DNA of 32,601 bases from Pseudomonadota bacterium. GTDB taxonomy: Bacteria; Desulfobacterota; WTBG01; JAPLJA01. Below are positions 23,761-32,067 of the stretch, piece after piece. The DNA lies in NCBI GenBank assembly GCA_026388815.1, contig JAPLJA010000160.1, positions 1 through 32,601 of the forward strand, written 5' to 3'. Within the stretch, counting starts at the first letter, position 1. Each line of letters begins with the position of its first letter. Under the pieces are notes generated by a model. It worked only from the letters and a program-made list of their open reading frames with translations, did not search any database and was not told the origin of the DNA. The position numbers and the translations under genes were made by a program.

Positions 23761-24348
23761 ATGACGAAAGTGTTTTTTGGAGGCTCTCGAGAACTGGGCC
23801 GTCTGAACCGAGCAATTAGAGAACGAGCTGATAATATGATTGCTAAAGGCTTTGAGGTGCTTATTGGCGATGCAAATGGTGCTGACAAAGCCATGCAGAA
23901 ATATTTGGCCGACAAAGGCTATAAGAACGTTATCGTTTTTTGCATGGGCGGTACGTGTCGAAATAACATAGGTAACTGGCAGATCAAAGCCGTGACTTCA
24001 AACAGAAATAAAAAAGATTTCGGTTATTTCTCAACAAAAGACAAAGAAATGAGTGACCAATCCGATTATGGATTTATGCTTTGGGATGGCAGGAGTAAAG
24101 GTACCTTGAACAATATCATTAATCTTCTTCAGGGTAACAAATATTTACTAATTTATTTTTCTCCCAGCAAAAAATTCTTTACGGTAAAGAACGCCTCTCA
24201 GCTTGAAAATCTGTTGCATAAATGTGACCCAATAACTGTCAAACAATTCAATCACACGTTACACATTGCAGAACGCCTTATTGCTGCTAATACTCAAAGG
24301 CAATTGAATCTTGCCTTATCTGACAAGACTCTTCAGCCGACGCGGTAA
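23761..24348 (+). CDS. SLOG-family (YspA/DprA-like Rossmannoid) nucleotide-sensing protein
   Basis: The 195-residue protein has the SLOG superfamily pattern. A first strand VFFGGSR gives the ligand-binding GGSR. A second motif GDANGADKAMQKYLADKGY near residues 39-57 matches the YspA/DUF2493-like GDAxGAD signature. A third motif, MLWDGRSKGTLNNI, sits around residues 107-120. Proteins of this superfamily bind nucleotides or nucleotide-derived messengers, and several occur in defence loci. No membrane segment is present. The ATG lies 22 nt after the tRNA CCA, with no clear ribosome site and no room for its own promoter, so tRNA-promoter read-through is likely. The partner is probably the NYN-domain gene in the same island. 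Confidence 0.75.
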   Translation: MTKVFFGGSRELGRLNRAIRERADNMIAKGFEVLIGDANGADKAMQKYLADKGYKNVIVFCMGGTCRNNIGNWQIKAVTSNRNKKDFGYFSTKDKEMSDQSDYGFMLWDGRSKGTLNNIINLLQGNKYLLIYFSPSKKFFTVKNASQLENLLHKCDPITVKQFNHTLHIAERLIAANTQRQLNLALSDKTLQPTR

Positions 24349-24361
24349 ACCGCGCGGCTGA
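24333..24361 (+). terminator. Strong imperfect hairpin overlapping the end of the SLOG gene
   Basis: TCAGCCG, an unpaired A, CGCGG, loop TAAA, CCGCG, CGGCTGA. The stop codon sits in the loop. There is no U-run after it, so it may act as an RNA 3'-end stabiliser or a recombination site rather than a terminator. Confidence 0.45.
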
Positions 24362-24591
24362 GCTTTATCATTACCTGCACTTTGTAACCATCCATCACCA
24401 CTCATGTTGGCTGATACAATTTAGAGAAATAGGGATAACCTCCTATTTTTAAAAGCTTATTTTGCTTGTCTTTAGCTTATATGTGCCCTTATAGCACTCT
24501 TATTAAGGAATGCAAAGGAGTATTACAGGAAACAAATTTTCTCTTGCTATTTTAAAAATAGGTGCTAATATTATTTTAAATTTATAGCCAC

Positions 24592-24646
24592 CCTCAAGGT
24601 TTCGATCTTGAGGCGCAGAGCCTCTGAAAAGAGGCTCTTGCTTTTT
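24592..24646 (+). promoter_or_regulatory. Two tandem hairpins directly before the NYN gene
   Basis: Hairpin 1: CCTCAAG (24592-24598) with CTTGAGG (24607-24613). Hairpin 2: AGAGCCTCT (24617-24625), loop GAAA, AGAGGCTCT (24630-24638). These are followed by a T-rich stretch that runs into the ATG at 24647. The second could be a terminator or attenuator, or could mask the only GAGG near the start. The rest of the gap from 24362 is AT-rich with no gene that I can see. Confidence 0.5.
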
Positions 24647-25286
24647 ATGGATAAACAAATACGAACCTACATATACATTGATGGTTACAATCTTTATTAC
24701 CGGGCAGTTAAAAGCACACCATTTAAATGGTTAGATTTAAAGAAACTTTTTACCCTATTACTTCAACCAAAACATTCAATGATATCCATTAAATATTTCA
24801 CTGCTTTAGTTTCGGCAACACCCCATGACCCTCAAAAACCTATTCGGCAAGAAACATATCTGAGGGCACTTCATAAACATATCCCAGAAATAGAGATCTA
24901 TTATGGACATTTTCTCAGTAATCCAATCCGGGCACCCCTGATGAATCCAACAAAGACCCTAAAATTTGCTGAAGTTATCAAGACAGAAGAAAAGGGTTCT
25001 GATGTCAATTTAGCAGTCCATTTACCTTAATGATGCTTGGCTGGATAAATACGACTGTGCGGTAGTGGTTTCCAATGATAGTGACCTTGCCGAGTCCATG
25101 CGTTTAATAAAACAACACCATATGGATAAAAAGATAGGTTTAATTAATCCGGGGAAAAATAAACCTTCACGGGAGTTAATGATTCACGCCGATTTCATAA
25201 AATGTATACGGAGTGGGGTTCTCCGTGCTTCACAATTACCAGATCCTATCCCAGGCACATCTATCCATAAGCCCTTAACCTGGTAG
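24647..25286 (+). pseudogene. NYN-domain (LabA/DUF88-like) ribonuclease gene with a frameshift
   Basis: The first frame (24647-25030) begins YIYIDGYNLYYRAV, the NYN-domain first Asp motif, and runs to KGSDVNLAVHL before a premature TAA. The next frame resumes with LNDAWLDKYDCAVVVSNDSDL, the second acidic motif, and ends at 25286. Removing one C from the CC at about 25025-25026 restores a single frame of about 212 residues across the conserved core, so this is a one-base insertion or an assembly error. NYN domains are PIN-like metal-dependent RNases. The start was chosen at 24647, where homology-like sequence begins, rather than 24608. It may have worked with the SLOG protein. Confidence 0.75.
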
Positions 25287-25495
25287 AGACCTCCTTATGC
25301 CAGGCAGAGGAATTATCTGACTATAACGACGATCTTGCTTGCCTTAAGGTTTCCTATAACCTAAGAGATGAAACTGTAACTGTCATAACCTAAAATAACC
25401 CAACATATTCTAACAAAATCCAACTTGACCTTTATAACTACTTGATATTTAATTGCTTGAAAATGATGGGAAATCGCCTTAAGAGAAGTTATTGT
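25287..25495. other. AT-rich non-coding tail of the island
   Basis: No gene is visible between the NYN frame and the second att copy. A 9-bp direct repeat ATAACCTAA occurs at 25356-25364 and 25385-25393, which could be a recombinase arm site, but it is short. Confidence 0.35.
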
Positions 25496-25541
25496 TTCCT
25501 AATCCCTGTACTGCAGGTTCGACTCCTGTCGGGGGCACCAT
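25496..25541 (+). repeat. att-like direct repeat, distal copy (tRNA-Arg 3' fragment)
   Basis: A 46-bp copy of the tRNA 3' part including CCA. The acceptor 5' half and D arm are missing, so it is not a functional tRNA. It differs from the complete tRNA at two bases in the variable loop. Confidence 0.85.
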
Positions 25542-25609
25542 CTTAATTTATCTCTTGAAAACAGGGCAAAAAATATAGTAGGGTAAGGAAGTACGAATGT
25601 GGGCAGAGC

Positions 25610-26362
25610 ATGATTGAGCCAGGAAAAACCGAGATAAGTGCTGCTGAAGTGAAGGAGTATGTGCCCCAGCAGACCATTGCGAGCGAGGGCCAGGACAACA
25701 AATATTTTTATGTCATCCTCAAGGGCGAGGTAGAGATCTCGCAGAATGATAAGGGCATCCGAATCCTCAAAGAGGGGGATGTCTTCGGTCTGGAGAATTT
25801 TATCCTCAAACGGCCTTACACCACAACCTCCCGGGCCTTGACCAACGCCCGGATTGCGGCCTACCCCAGCCACCTCATCAAGCAGATCATCTATGAACGC
25901 CCTCAACTGGCTGAGATGATCCTGAATTCTGTCATGCACCAGCTTGAACAGACTACCCAGGTCGCAGAAGAAAATATCTCCATTGAAGGGTACGTCGATA
26001 TTAACGAACAGGTTTTTGAAGACGGGGAGATCATCATTGAGGAAGGATCTTCCGGCATAGATTTCTACAAGCTCATTTCAACAGAAGGAGGACTCCACGT
26101 CACCAAAGAGGGAAAAGAGGTGGGGAAGATTACCCAGCCCGGTGAATACTTTGGCGAGATGAGTAGCCTCCTTGATCAGCGGAGGACCGCTACCATCCGC
26201 TCCATCGGGAGGAGTATAGTCCAGATATTCCCGGGAGACAACCTGGAATCGATATTGATGGGCTATCCTGATCTCGCCAAGAAGATCATCGACACCCTGG
26301 CCTACCGCCTCTCTGAGGCAAACAAGAAGATTGCCGAATTAGGAACCCCAAAAAAGAAGTAA
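25610..26362 (+). CDS. Protein with two cyclic-nucleotide-binding-like domains, no HTH
   Basis: The 250-residue protein contains two cNMP-binding beta-roll domains. The first covers about residues 12-110, with FYVILKGEVEI and GDVFGLENFI. The second covers about 130-240, with GGLHVTKEGKEVGKI then GEYFGEMSSLLDQRRTATIRS. The second keeps the GE...RRTAT phosphate-binding cassette typical of ligand-binding CRP/PKA domains; the first is less well conserved. There is no helix-turn-helix, so it is not a CRP-type transcription factor and probably regulates a partner protein. A weak ribosome site (GGGCAGAG) is present. It is the first host gene after the island, 68 nt from the att copy, so its original upstream DNA has been replaced by island sequence. 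Confidence 0.8.
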   Translation: MIEPGKTEISAAEVKEYVPQQTIASEGQDNKYFYVILKGEVEISQNDKGIRILKEGDVFGLENFILKRPYTTTSRALTNARIAAYPSHLIKQIIYERPQLAEMILNSVMHQLEQTTQVAEENISIEGYVDINEQVFEDGEIIIEEGSSGIDFYKLISTEGGLHVTKEGKEVGKITQPGEYFGEMSSLLDQRRTATIRSIGRSIVQIFPGDNLESILMGYPDLAKKIIDTLAYRLSEANKKIAELGTPKKK

Positions 26363-26387
26363 AAAAACGTTGAATTACTGTAAGCGG

Positions 26388-29300
26388 CTATGCCGGAGGA
26401 ATACCAGCCTGCCGCCTCACTTCACGTTGTTTCCAGATGGCGTAGATCGCCGGATAGACAGCCAGTTCCAGAATAAACGAGGTAAAAATGCCGCCGATCA
26501 TGGGTGCGGCAATACGCTTCATCACATCAGCACCGCTGCCGGTTGACCACATGATGGGAACCAGGCCCATGAACATCACGCCAACCGTCATCACCTTGGG
26601 CCGAAGCCGTTTCACGGCACCCTCTACAATCGCTTCCCGCAGGTCGTCCCAGTTCCTCATCCTACCCTTTGACTTTGCCTCATTGTAGGCCAGATCCAGG
26701 TAGAGGAGCATGAACATACCCGTCTCCGCATCTACTCCCATCAGGGCGATCAGGCCAACCCAGACGGCAATGCTCATATTGTAACCGAGGAGATAGAGCA
26801 ACCACATGGCACCGACCGCTGAAAACGGCACTGCCACTAAAATAATCATGGTCTTGGTCACAGACCGGGTATTGAAATAGAGGAGGAGGAAAACAACAAA
26901 GAGGGTAAGCGGTACAACTACGATGAGCCGCTCTCTTACGCGCTGCATGTACTCGAACTGGCCGCTCCAGATCAACTGGTATCCCGTCGGGAGCTGTACC
27001 TTATCACGGACCGCCTTTTTGGCATCAGCTACATAACTCCCGATATCCCGCTTCGAGGTGTCGAGGTCCACATAGACGTAACCGGAAAGCCTTCCGTTCT
27101 CGTCACGGATCATAGCCGGACCGGTCTTGACCAAAATGTCAGCAATCTGTCCCAGGGGCACATGGGTTACCTGTGTCCCACCCATGGCTCCTGTAGGAAC
27201 AGGGACGAGAACCCGCCTGAGCTTCTCCACATCATCCCGGAGTTCTTTCAGGTAACGCACATTGACCGGATACCGCTCGCGTCCTTCAATAGTGGTGGTG
27301 ATGTTCTCACCCCCCACCGCCGACATCACCACATCGTTGGCCTGATCGATCGTCAATCCGTAGCGAGCCAGCTCTGAACGTTTCAGGGTGAAATCAAGGA
27401 AGTATCCGCCTGCCGCCCGTTCCGCAAAAACGCTCTTGGTACCCGGCACCTCCTTCAGCACCATTTCGATGTGCTCACCGAGGGCCTGAACTTTCTGCAG
27501 GTCTGCTCCCATGATCTTGATCCCAACCGGCGTCCTCACCCCGGTGGAGAGCATATCCACCCGGGCCTTAATGGGCATGGTCCAGGCATTGGTAACCCCT
27601 GGCAGCGTCATCTTTTCATCCAGCCCTCCTGGCCCGTAAATCAATTCATCTGCGCTCTTGTGATCGGGCCAGGCCCTGCGCAGGAGATTCTGCAGCCATT
27701 CCGGCGCCCAGGAAGAATACCACCGTTCCTTCTTCGGCCACTCCGATTCAGGCTTGAGAAGCATCACTGTTTCCATCATAGAGAACGGGGCAGGGTCAGT
27801 GGCTGTATCGGCCCGTCCAGCCTTGCCGAAAACATGGTGGATTTCAGGGAAACTCTTGAGGATTTTATCCTGAACCTGAAGTAATTTTCCTGCCTCGGTA
27901 ACGGAGATTCCCGGCAGGGTGGTCGGCATGTAGAGGAGGTCACCCTCAAAGAGAGGCGGCATGAATTCAGAGCCGAGCTTCCAGAAGACCGGGATGGTTA
28001 CGATAACAATGAGCACTGCCACAATCACGGTTGCCCACCTCTGCCTGAGCACGAATTCGCAGACAGGGTGATAGATCCTCATGAGTGGACGGCTGATGGG
28101 GTGGTTCTCTTCGCTGTGGATCTTGCCCACGAGCACGGCATTTACCATGCGGCATAAGAAACGGGGCCGGAATATATACGGGTCCATGTGGGTGAAGAGC
28201 AGCCGGATGGCAGGGTCAAGGGTGATGGCCAGGAGTGCTGCAATGGCCATGGAGAAGTTCTTGGTAAAGGCAAGGGGCTTGAAGAGCCTCCCCTCCATTG
28301 CTTCCAGGGTGAATACCGGCATGAATGAGACCGCAATCACCAGGAGGGCGAAAAAGCTCGGACCGCCCACCTCCTTGACCGCGCTGATGACCACGTCTTT
28401 GTAGCTGCCGGGCCTGCCTCCGGCATCCCAGTGTTCCAGCTTTTTATGCGTCTGCTCCACTACCACGATGGCGGCATCCACCATTGCCCCGATAGCAATG
28501 GCAATTCCACCGAGACTCATGATATTGGACGTGAGACCCGTCATGTACATGGGGATGAACGCTATGATAATGCAAACGGGAATGGTAATGATCGGAACGA
28601 GGGCAGAGGGGATGTGCCAGAGGAAAATGAGGATGACGAGGCTCACGATGATGAGTTCCTCCGTCAGGGTCTGCCGGAGCGTATCAATTGAACGCTCGAT
28701 CAATGACGCCCGGTCATAGGTGGTAACAATCTCAACGCCTGGGGGAAGCGATGGCTTCAGCTCCTCCAGCTTTGCCCGCACCCGCTCAATGACCTTCAGG
28801 GCATTTTCTCCGAACCGCATGATCACAATCCCGCCTACCACCTCCCCTTCGCCGTTCAGATCGGCAATCCCGCGCCTGATGTCAGGCCCTAAGGTGATGG
28901 TGCCGAGATCTCTCACCAGGATAGGGGTACCGGTGTTCCTGTTCACACCCACTACGATCTCTTCAACATCAGAAACATTCTTAATATAACCCCGGCCCCG
29001 GACCATGTATTCAGTGCCGGAAAACTCGACCAGCCGGCCGCCCACATCGTTATTTCCCGAACGTATGGCATCGATAACCTGATCAAGAGGGATGTCATAC
29101 GCCACCATCTTGTTCGGATCCACATTTACCTGGTACTGGCGCACAAAACCACCGATCGGTGCAACCTCAGCAACACCGGGAACAGCCTGGAGCGCATAGC
29201 GGAGGTGCCAGTCCTGGAAGGTGCGCAACTGGGCAAGGTCATTCTGACCTGTTTTGTCAACGAGGGCATATTGGAATACCCACCCGATGGAGGTTTCATC

Positions 29301-29690
29301 ACGGGCGAGTTCAACATTCACTCCCTTGGGGAGACGGGGCAGGATGTTGCTCAAATATTCAAGCGTGCGGGAGCGGGCCCAGTAGATGTCTGTGCCATCT
29401 TCAAAGATGATATAGACATAGGAGAAACCGAAGTCGGAGAACCCACGGATGTCTTTCACTTTCGGCGCTCCGAGCAGTGCCGAGATGATGGGATAGGTAA
29501 CCTGATCCTCAATGATATCCGGGCTCCGGTCCCACTTGGAATAGATGATCACCTGGGTATCGGAAAGATCGGGGATGGCATCGAGAGTAATATTCTTGAT
29601 GCACCACACTCCTCCCAGGGTGGCCATGCCAACGAAAATAAAGACGATGAACTTATTATGGGCACAGAATTCAATCAGCTTGTTGATCAT
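26388..29690 (-). CDS. cusA: CusA-type heavy-metal efflux RND pump (copper/silver)
   Basis: The 1100-residue inner-membrane pump is of the HME-RND family. TM4 reads IAIAIGAMVDAAIVVVEQ, with the proton-relay Asp in the GAMVDAA form typical of monovalent Cu/Ag pumps. The three methionines that bind substrate in E. coli CusA have counterparts: M588 in LLYMPTTL, M638 in FSMMET and M713 in RVDMLSTG. Extra residues between the second and third (about 650-685) explain the greater length. It uses the proton gradient to drive Cu(I)/Ag(I) from periplasm and cytoplasm through a CusB/CusC assembly. It is the last gene of the minus-strand copper operon, 51 nt after the SafE-like gene. No CusC/TolC gene is in view. 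Confidence 0.95.
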   Translation of the reverse strand: MINKLIEFCAHNKFIVFIFVGMATLGGVWCIKNITLDAIPDLSDTQVIIYSKWDRSPDIIEDQVTYPIISALLGAPKVKDIRGFSDFGFSYVYIIFEDGTDIYWARSRTLEYLSNILPRLPKGVNVELARDETSIGWVFQYALVDKTGQNDLAQLRTFQDWHLRYALQAVPGVAEVAPIGGFVRQYQVNVDPNKMVAYDIPLDQVIDAIRSGNNDVGGRLVEFSGTEYMVRGRGYIKNVSDVEEIVVGVNRNTGTPILVRDLGTITLGPDIRRGIADLNGEGEVVGGIVIMRFGENALKVIERVRAKLEELKPSLPPGVEIVTTYDRASLIERSIDTLRQTLTEELIIVSLVILIFLWHIPSALVPIITIPVCIIIAFIPMYMTGLTSNIMSLGGIAIAIGAMVDAAIVVVEQTHKKLEHWDAGGRPGSYKDVVISAVKEVGGPSFFALLVIAVSFMPVFTLEAMEGRLFKPLAFTKNFSMAIAALLAITLDPAIRLLFTHMDPYIFRPRFLCRMVNAVLVGKIHSEENHPISRPLMRIYHPVCEFVLRQRWATVIVAVLIVIVTIPVFWKLGSEFMPPLFEGDLLYMPTTLPGISVTEAGKLLQVQDKILKSFPEIHHVFGKAGRADTATDPAPFSMMETVMLLKPESEWPKKERWYSSWAPEWLQNLLRRAWPDHKSADELIYGPGGLDEKMTLPGVTNAWTMPIKARVDMLSTGVRTPVGIKIMGADLQKVQALGEHIEMVLKEVPGTKSVFAERAAGGYFLDFTLKRSELARYGLTIDQANDVVMSAVGGENITTTIEGRERYPVNVRYLKELRDDVEKLRRVLVPVPTGAMGGTQVTHVPLGQIADILVKTGPAMIRDENGRLSGYVYVDLDTSKRDIGSYVADAKKAVRDKVQLPTGYQLIWSGQFEYMQRVRERLIVVVPLTLFVVFLLLYFNTRSVTKTMIILVAVPFSAVGAMWLLYLLGYNMSIAVWVGLIALMGVDAETGMFMLLYLDLAYNEAKSKGRMRNWDDLREAIVEGAVKRLRPKVMTVGVMFMGLVPIMWSTGSGADVMKRIAAPMIGGIFTSFILELAVYPAIYAIWKQREVRRQAGIPPA

Positions 29691-29741
29691 AGGAAAGCCC
29701 CTTCTCTATATTTTTAAACAGCGAGCACCCCGTCACGTTGT

Positions 29742-31097
29742 TTATTCAACCGTAAATTTTCCTCTCACCATTCCCATCCAGCAGCTAAACGGAATTTCTC
29801 CCTCTGTAGCTGGTGGAGTAAACTGAATGATATTTTCGCCGGAATTTATGGCTTTGGTGATGTTGAGACTGGGAACAATAATCCGGTTGGTGCACGGGGT
29901 AACCTGGTCACCCAAAATTTTCCATGTTACCGGAATCCCCCTTTTCACTTTAATGATGTTCGGCTGAAACCCACGATAGATGACATGCATTACCACTGTT
30001 TGTTCTGCCTGGTTATTTGCATTTTCACTTTTCTCAATCGATTCCTTCACATTCTTGCCCGCAGCAAAAACATTATTTTTCACGCCTTTCAGGGCAAAAC
30101 CGGAATTGAACATAGAAAAAGCGAAAATCAGAATTAAAAACCCGGCTACTTTTTGCATAACGACTACCTTTCTACTTCTTGTCCATGATGTTGCTATTCC
30201 TAAGATCAAAAGAACGGGCAGGGTTCCCAGGGCAAAGATGAACAGATTTAGTCCTCCGATGAAAAAGCTTCCTGAAGCTAAGGCAAAAACTTGCATACTT
30301 TGAGTGAACCCGCAGGGGAGAAAGAAGCTCAAACTACCCAAAAAGAGGGGAGCTAAAGCATGCTCTGATTCTTTCAGTTTTTCCCAGTTGCCGGTGAGTT
30401 TTTGGGGCATCCTCAATCCCAGGGCGGATACGGAAGGAAGAATACCTAAAATACTTAACCCGAGCCAAGCCATAATGACCGCTACCATAATCGTATACAT
30501 GGAAATGAGATTCCCGCTGATGTTCATTTCTCCACCAATCATTCCGAGCACACCTCCCAGCGCGAAGAAAGTTGCGAGCCTTCCTGCATGGAAAAGCAAA
30601 TTAGGTTTGACGGCACAGGAGAAAAAACTGCCACCTTCGCATTTATATTTCTCGCCAAAAGCAATCACCACTGATCCTACTACCGCCAGACAGGACGAAA
30701 CAGAGGCGGTCAGGCCAATTAAAAAAGAAATGCCATACGTAATGCTGGAGCGGTTAAAATCGATTTTGTCCGTAATCCCCAACTCTCGAAAGATCCCGTA
30801 CAACAATAAAATACCTGTCAAAATGAAGACCGCAGCGGACCACTCCTTCCAATGTATTTTTTTCGGTTCGTTAAAAATCCCCCCATCGTCTTCATAGACG
30901 TTGTAACCGAACTTACTGGCCACTTTTTTCAGTTCAGAAAATTCCGGCTCTTTTTCCCGGTAACTGATTTCGGCTGCATTATCTTTGCAACTTACGCTAA
31001 CGTCTTCTACCCCGCAGACCTTTCTAAATTCTGCGCTGAGAAGCGTTTCACAGTTAACACAATACATGCCTGTGATATAAATCTTTTTGGTTTTCAA
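29742..31097 (-). CDS. HMA - SafE/DsbD-like membrane - cupredoxin-like fusion protein
   Basis: The 451-residue protein has three parts. The N-terminal heavy-metal-associated domain has GMYCVNC (CxxC at about residues 13-16) for Cu(I). A membrane region of about six helices (about 85-330) is of the sulfite-exporter TauE/SafE or DsbD-transmembrane type. The C-terminal domain from about 365 has a cupredoxin pattern (VIYRGFQPNIIKVKRGIPVTW, then TPCTNRI and SCWMGMVRG) with Cys and Met ligands. The design suggests hand-over of copper from cytoplasm through the membrane to a periplasmic copper site. It lies in the Cus-type operon upstream of cusA. Direction of transport and any redox role are not shown by sequence. 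Confidence 0.82.
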   Translation of the reverse strand: MKTKKIYITGMYCVNCETLLSAEFRKVCGVEDVSVSCKDNAAEISYREKEPEFSELKKVASKFGYNVYEDDGGIFNEPKKIHWKEWSAAVFILTGILLLYGIFRELGITDKIDFNRSSITYGISFLIGLTASVSSCLAVVGSVVIAFGEKYKCEGGSFFSCAVKPNLLFHAGRLATFFALGGVLGMIGGEMNISGNLISMYTIMVAVIMAWLGLSILGILPSVSALGLRMPQKLTGNWEKLKESEHALAPLFLGSLSFFLPCGFTQSMQVFALASGSFFIGGLNLFIFALGTLPVLLILGIATSWTRSRKVVVMQKVAGFLILIFAFSMFNSGFALKGVKNNVFAAGKNVKESIEKSENANNQAEQTVVMHVIYRGFQPNIIKVKRGIPVTWKILGDQVTPCTNRIIVPSLNITKAINSGENIIQFTPPATEGEIPFSCWMGMVRGKFTVE

Positions 31098-31139
31098 GTT
31101 TTTGACCCTGGGAAAATTCCTTACCGGCCTACTCCCTTC

Positions 31140-31568
31140 TTACATTTCGAAGACATTTCCTTGTTGATAGGTGTAGGACTTCACCACCTTGTCACCATCA
31201 TAGACATCCACCTGGATATGGCATCCATAGTCAGTAACCTTAGCTATAAGACTGTCCTTTTTACCATAGGTGTCCTGATAGAGCTTGAGTGCCTTCTCCC
31301 TGGCATCCTTCTCAATCTCCTGGCTTAAGGCCGAAGGGCTTTGCCCTTGATTTGAGACCCGACTGTCTTTCTTCTGATTGTAAGCCAGCTGACAGCACGG
31401 TCTTCCGCCAGCCCCTGCTCCCCCATTGCCGGAAGCGCCATACCCCTGACCTTTAGGGCCGCCGCCTGCGCAACACCCGCATGCCTCCGCCCTGAGGGAA
31501 AGAATCATACTGGCAAGGAATGCAAGAGCCCCGATGAAAGCTAATATTTTTACACTACTGCGCATCAT
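31140..31568 (-). CDS. Small secreted Cys-rich protein of the copper operon
   Basis: A 142-residue protein with an N-terminal signal peptide (hydrophobic core about residues 8-25). A Gly-rich stretch with cysteine pairs (ACGCCAGGG, then RPCCQ) follows, and a folded C-terminal domain with one Cys (DYGCHIQVDVYDGDKVVKSY). The pairs could bind metal in the periplasm. The ATG follows a perfect GGAGGA site, and the gene overlaps the upstream one by 14 nt. I recognise no named family; the function is inferred only from its place in the copper operon. Confidence 0.75.
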   Translation of the reverse strand: MMRSSVKILAFIGALAFLASMILSLRAEACGCCAGGGPKGQGYGASGNGGAGAGGRPCCQLAYNQKKDSRVSNQGQSPSALSQEIEKDAREKALKLYQDTYGKKDSLIAKVTDYGCHIQVDVYDGDKVVKSYTYQQGNVFEM

Positions 31569-32067
31569 AATAAATTCCTCCTTTTCTCTCCTTGTCTCCG
31601 ATCTTGAACAGGATCATGATTTCGTATCTCTCCTTCTCAGACAGAGTGAAGTCATTCCCGTAGTGTTTCATCTCCGGCATGTAGGTGAGCATCTTTATCT
31701 GATCCTTCTTGCCCGGGGAAACTACCTTCATCTTTACCTGAGCATTACCAGTCTCTTTACCGGTTTTTTCATCATAGAAGGTAACGGCGATGTGATGAGT
31801 GGCTGATTTGTCGCCCATCTCCATCTCCATCTTCATATCCTCCATCATCTTCTTATGCTCAGCCATGGTCATGACCTCGAATTTGGCCTTCACCCCTTCT
31901 ATTAAGACCTCTTTGACAAAAGCGGTCTTTGGTGTCATGACCATCTTGGAAGGCTCCTTCTTTTCTTTTCCCATCTCCATGCCTCCCATCTGCATCTCAG
32001 CCCAAAGAGAAGGGGAAAAAAAGAGGATGGCTGCACACAACACCATAAAAGTCCTTACCTGTTTCAT
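31555..32067 (-). CDS. Met-rich periplasmic metal-binding protein of the copper operon
   Basis: The 170-residue protein has a signal peptide cut near SLWA. Methionine-rich runs follow, first just after the cleavage site (MQMGGMEMG), then HKKMMEDMKMEMEMGDK in the middle, with a His pair close by (THHIAV). Such Met/His motifs bind Cu(I) or Ag(I), as in CusF, PcoC and CopK-like proteins, though this is not CusF by sequence. The C-terminal half is beta-rich (VTFYDEKTGKETGNAQVKMKVV) and may be an immunoglobulin-like or FixH-like fold. The start has AAAGGAG upstream. It probably chaperones periplasmic copper towards the efflux pump. Confidence 0.78.
   Translation of the reverse strand: MKQVRTFMVLCAAILFFSPSLWAEMQMGGMEMGKEKKEPSKMVMTPKTAFVKEVLIEGVKAKFEVMTMAEHKKMMEDMKMEMEMGDKSATHHIAVTFYDEKTGKETGNAQVKMKVVSPGKKDQIKMLTYMPEMKHYGNDFTLSEKERYEIMILFKIGDKERKGGIYYDAQ

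Larger units (their letters stand above)
23740..25541. mobile_element. Small tRNA-Arg-integrated island (integrase-less), about 1.8 kb
   Basis: The segment lies between a complete tRNA-Arg and a copy of its 3' 46 bp. That is the classic footprint of tyrosine-recombinase integration into a tRNA gene that leaves the tRNA whole. It is visibly more AT-rich than the GC-richer exporter genes on either side. Cargo is a SLOG-family gene and a frameshifted NYN-domain gene, with hairpin-rich DNA between them. No integrase, excisionase or replication gene is present, so it is either a relic left after deletion or a satellite moved in trans. Confidence 0.75.

Noticed and set aside
25496-25541. A second tRNA-Arg gene
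   Set aside because: Only the 3' part is present; acceptor 5' strand and D arm are missing.
29205-29717. Plus-strand open frame of 170 codons
   Set aside because: Antisense shadow of cusA, whose protein is fully conserved here.
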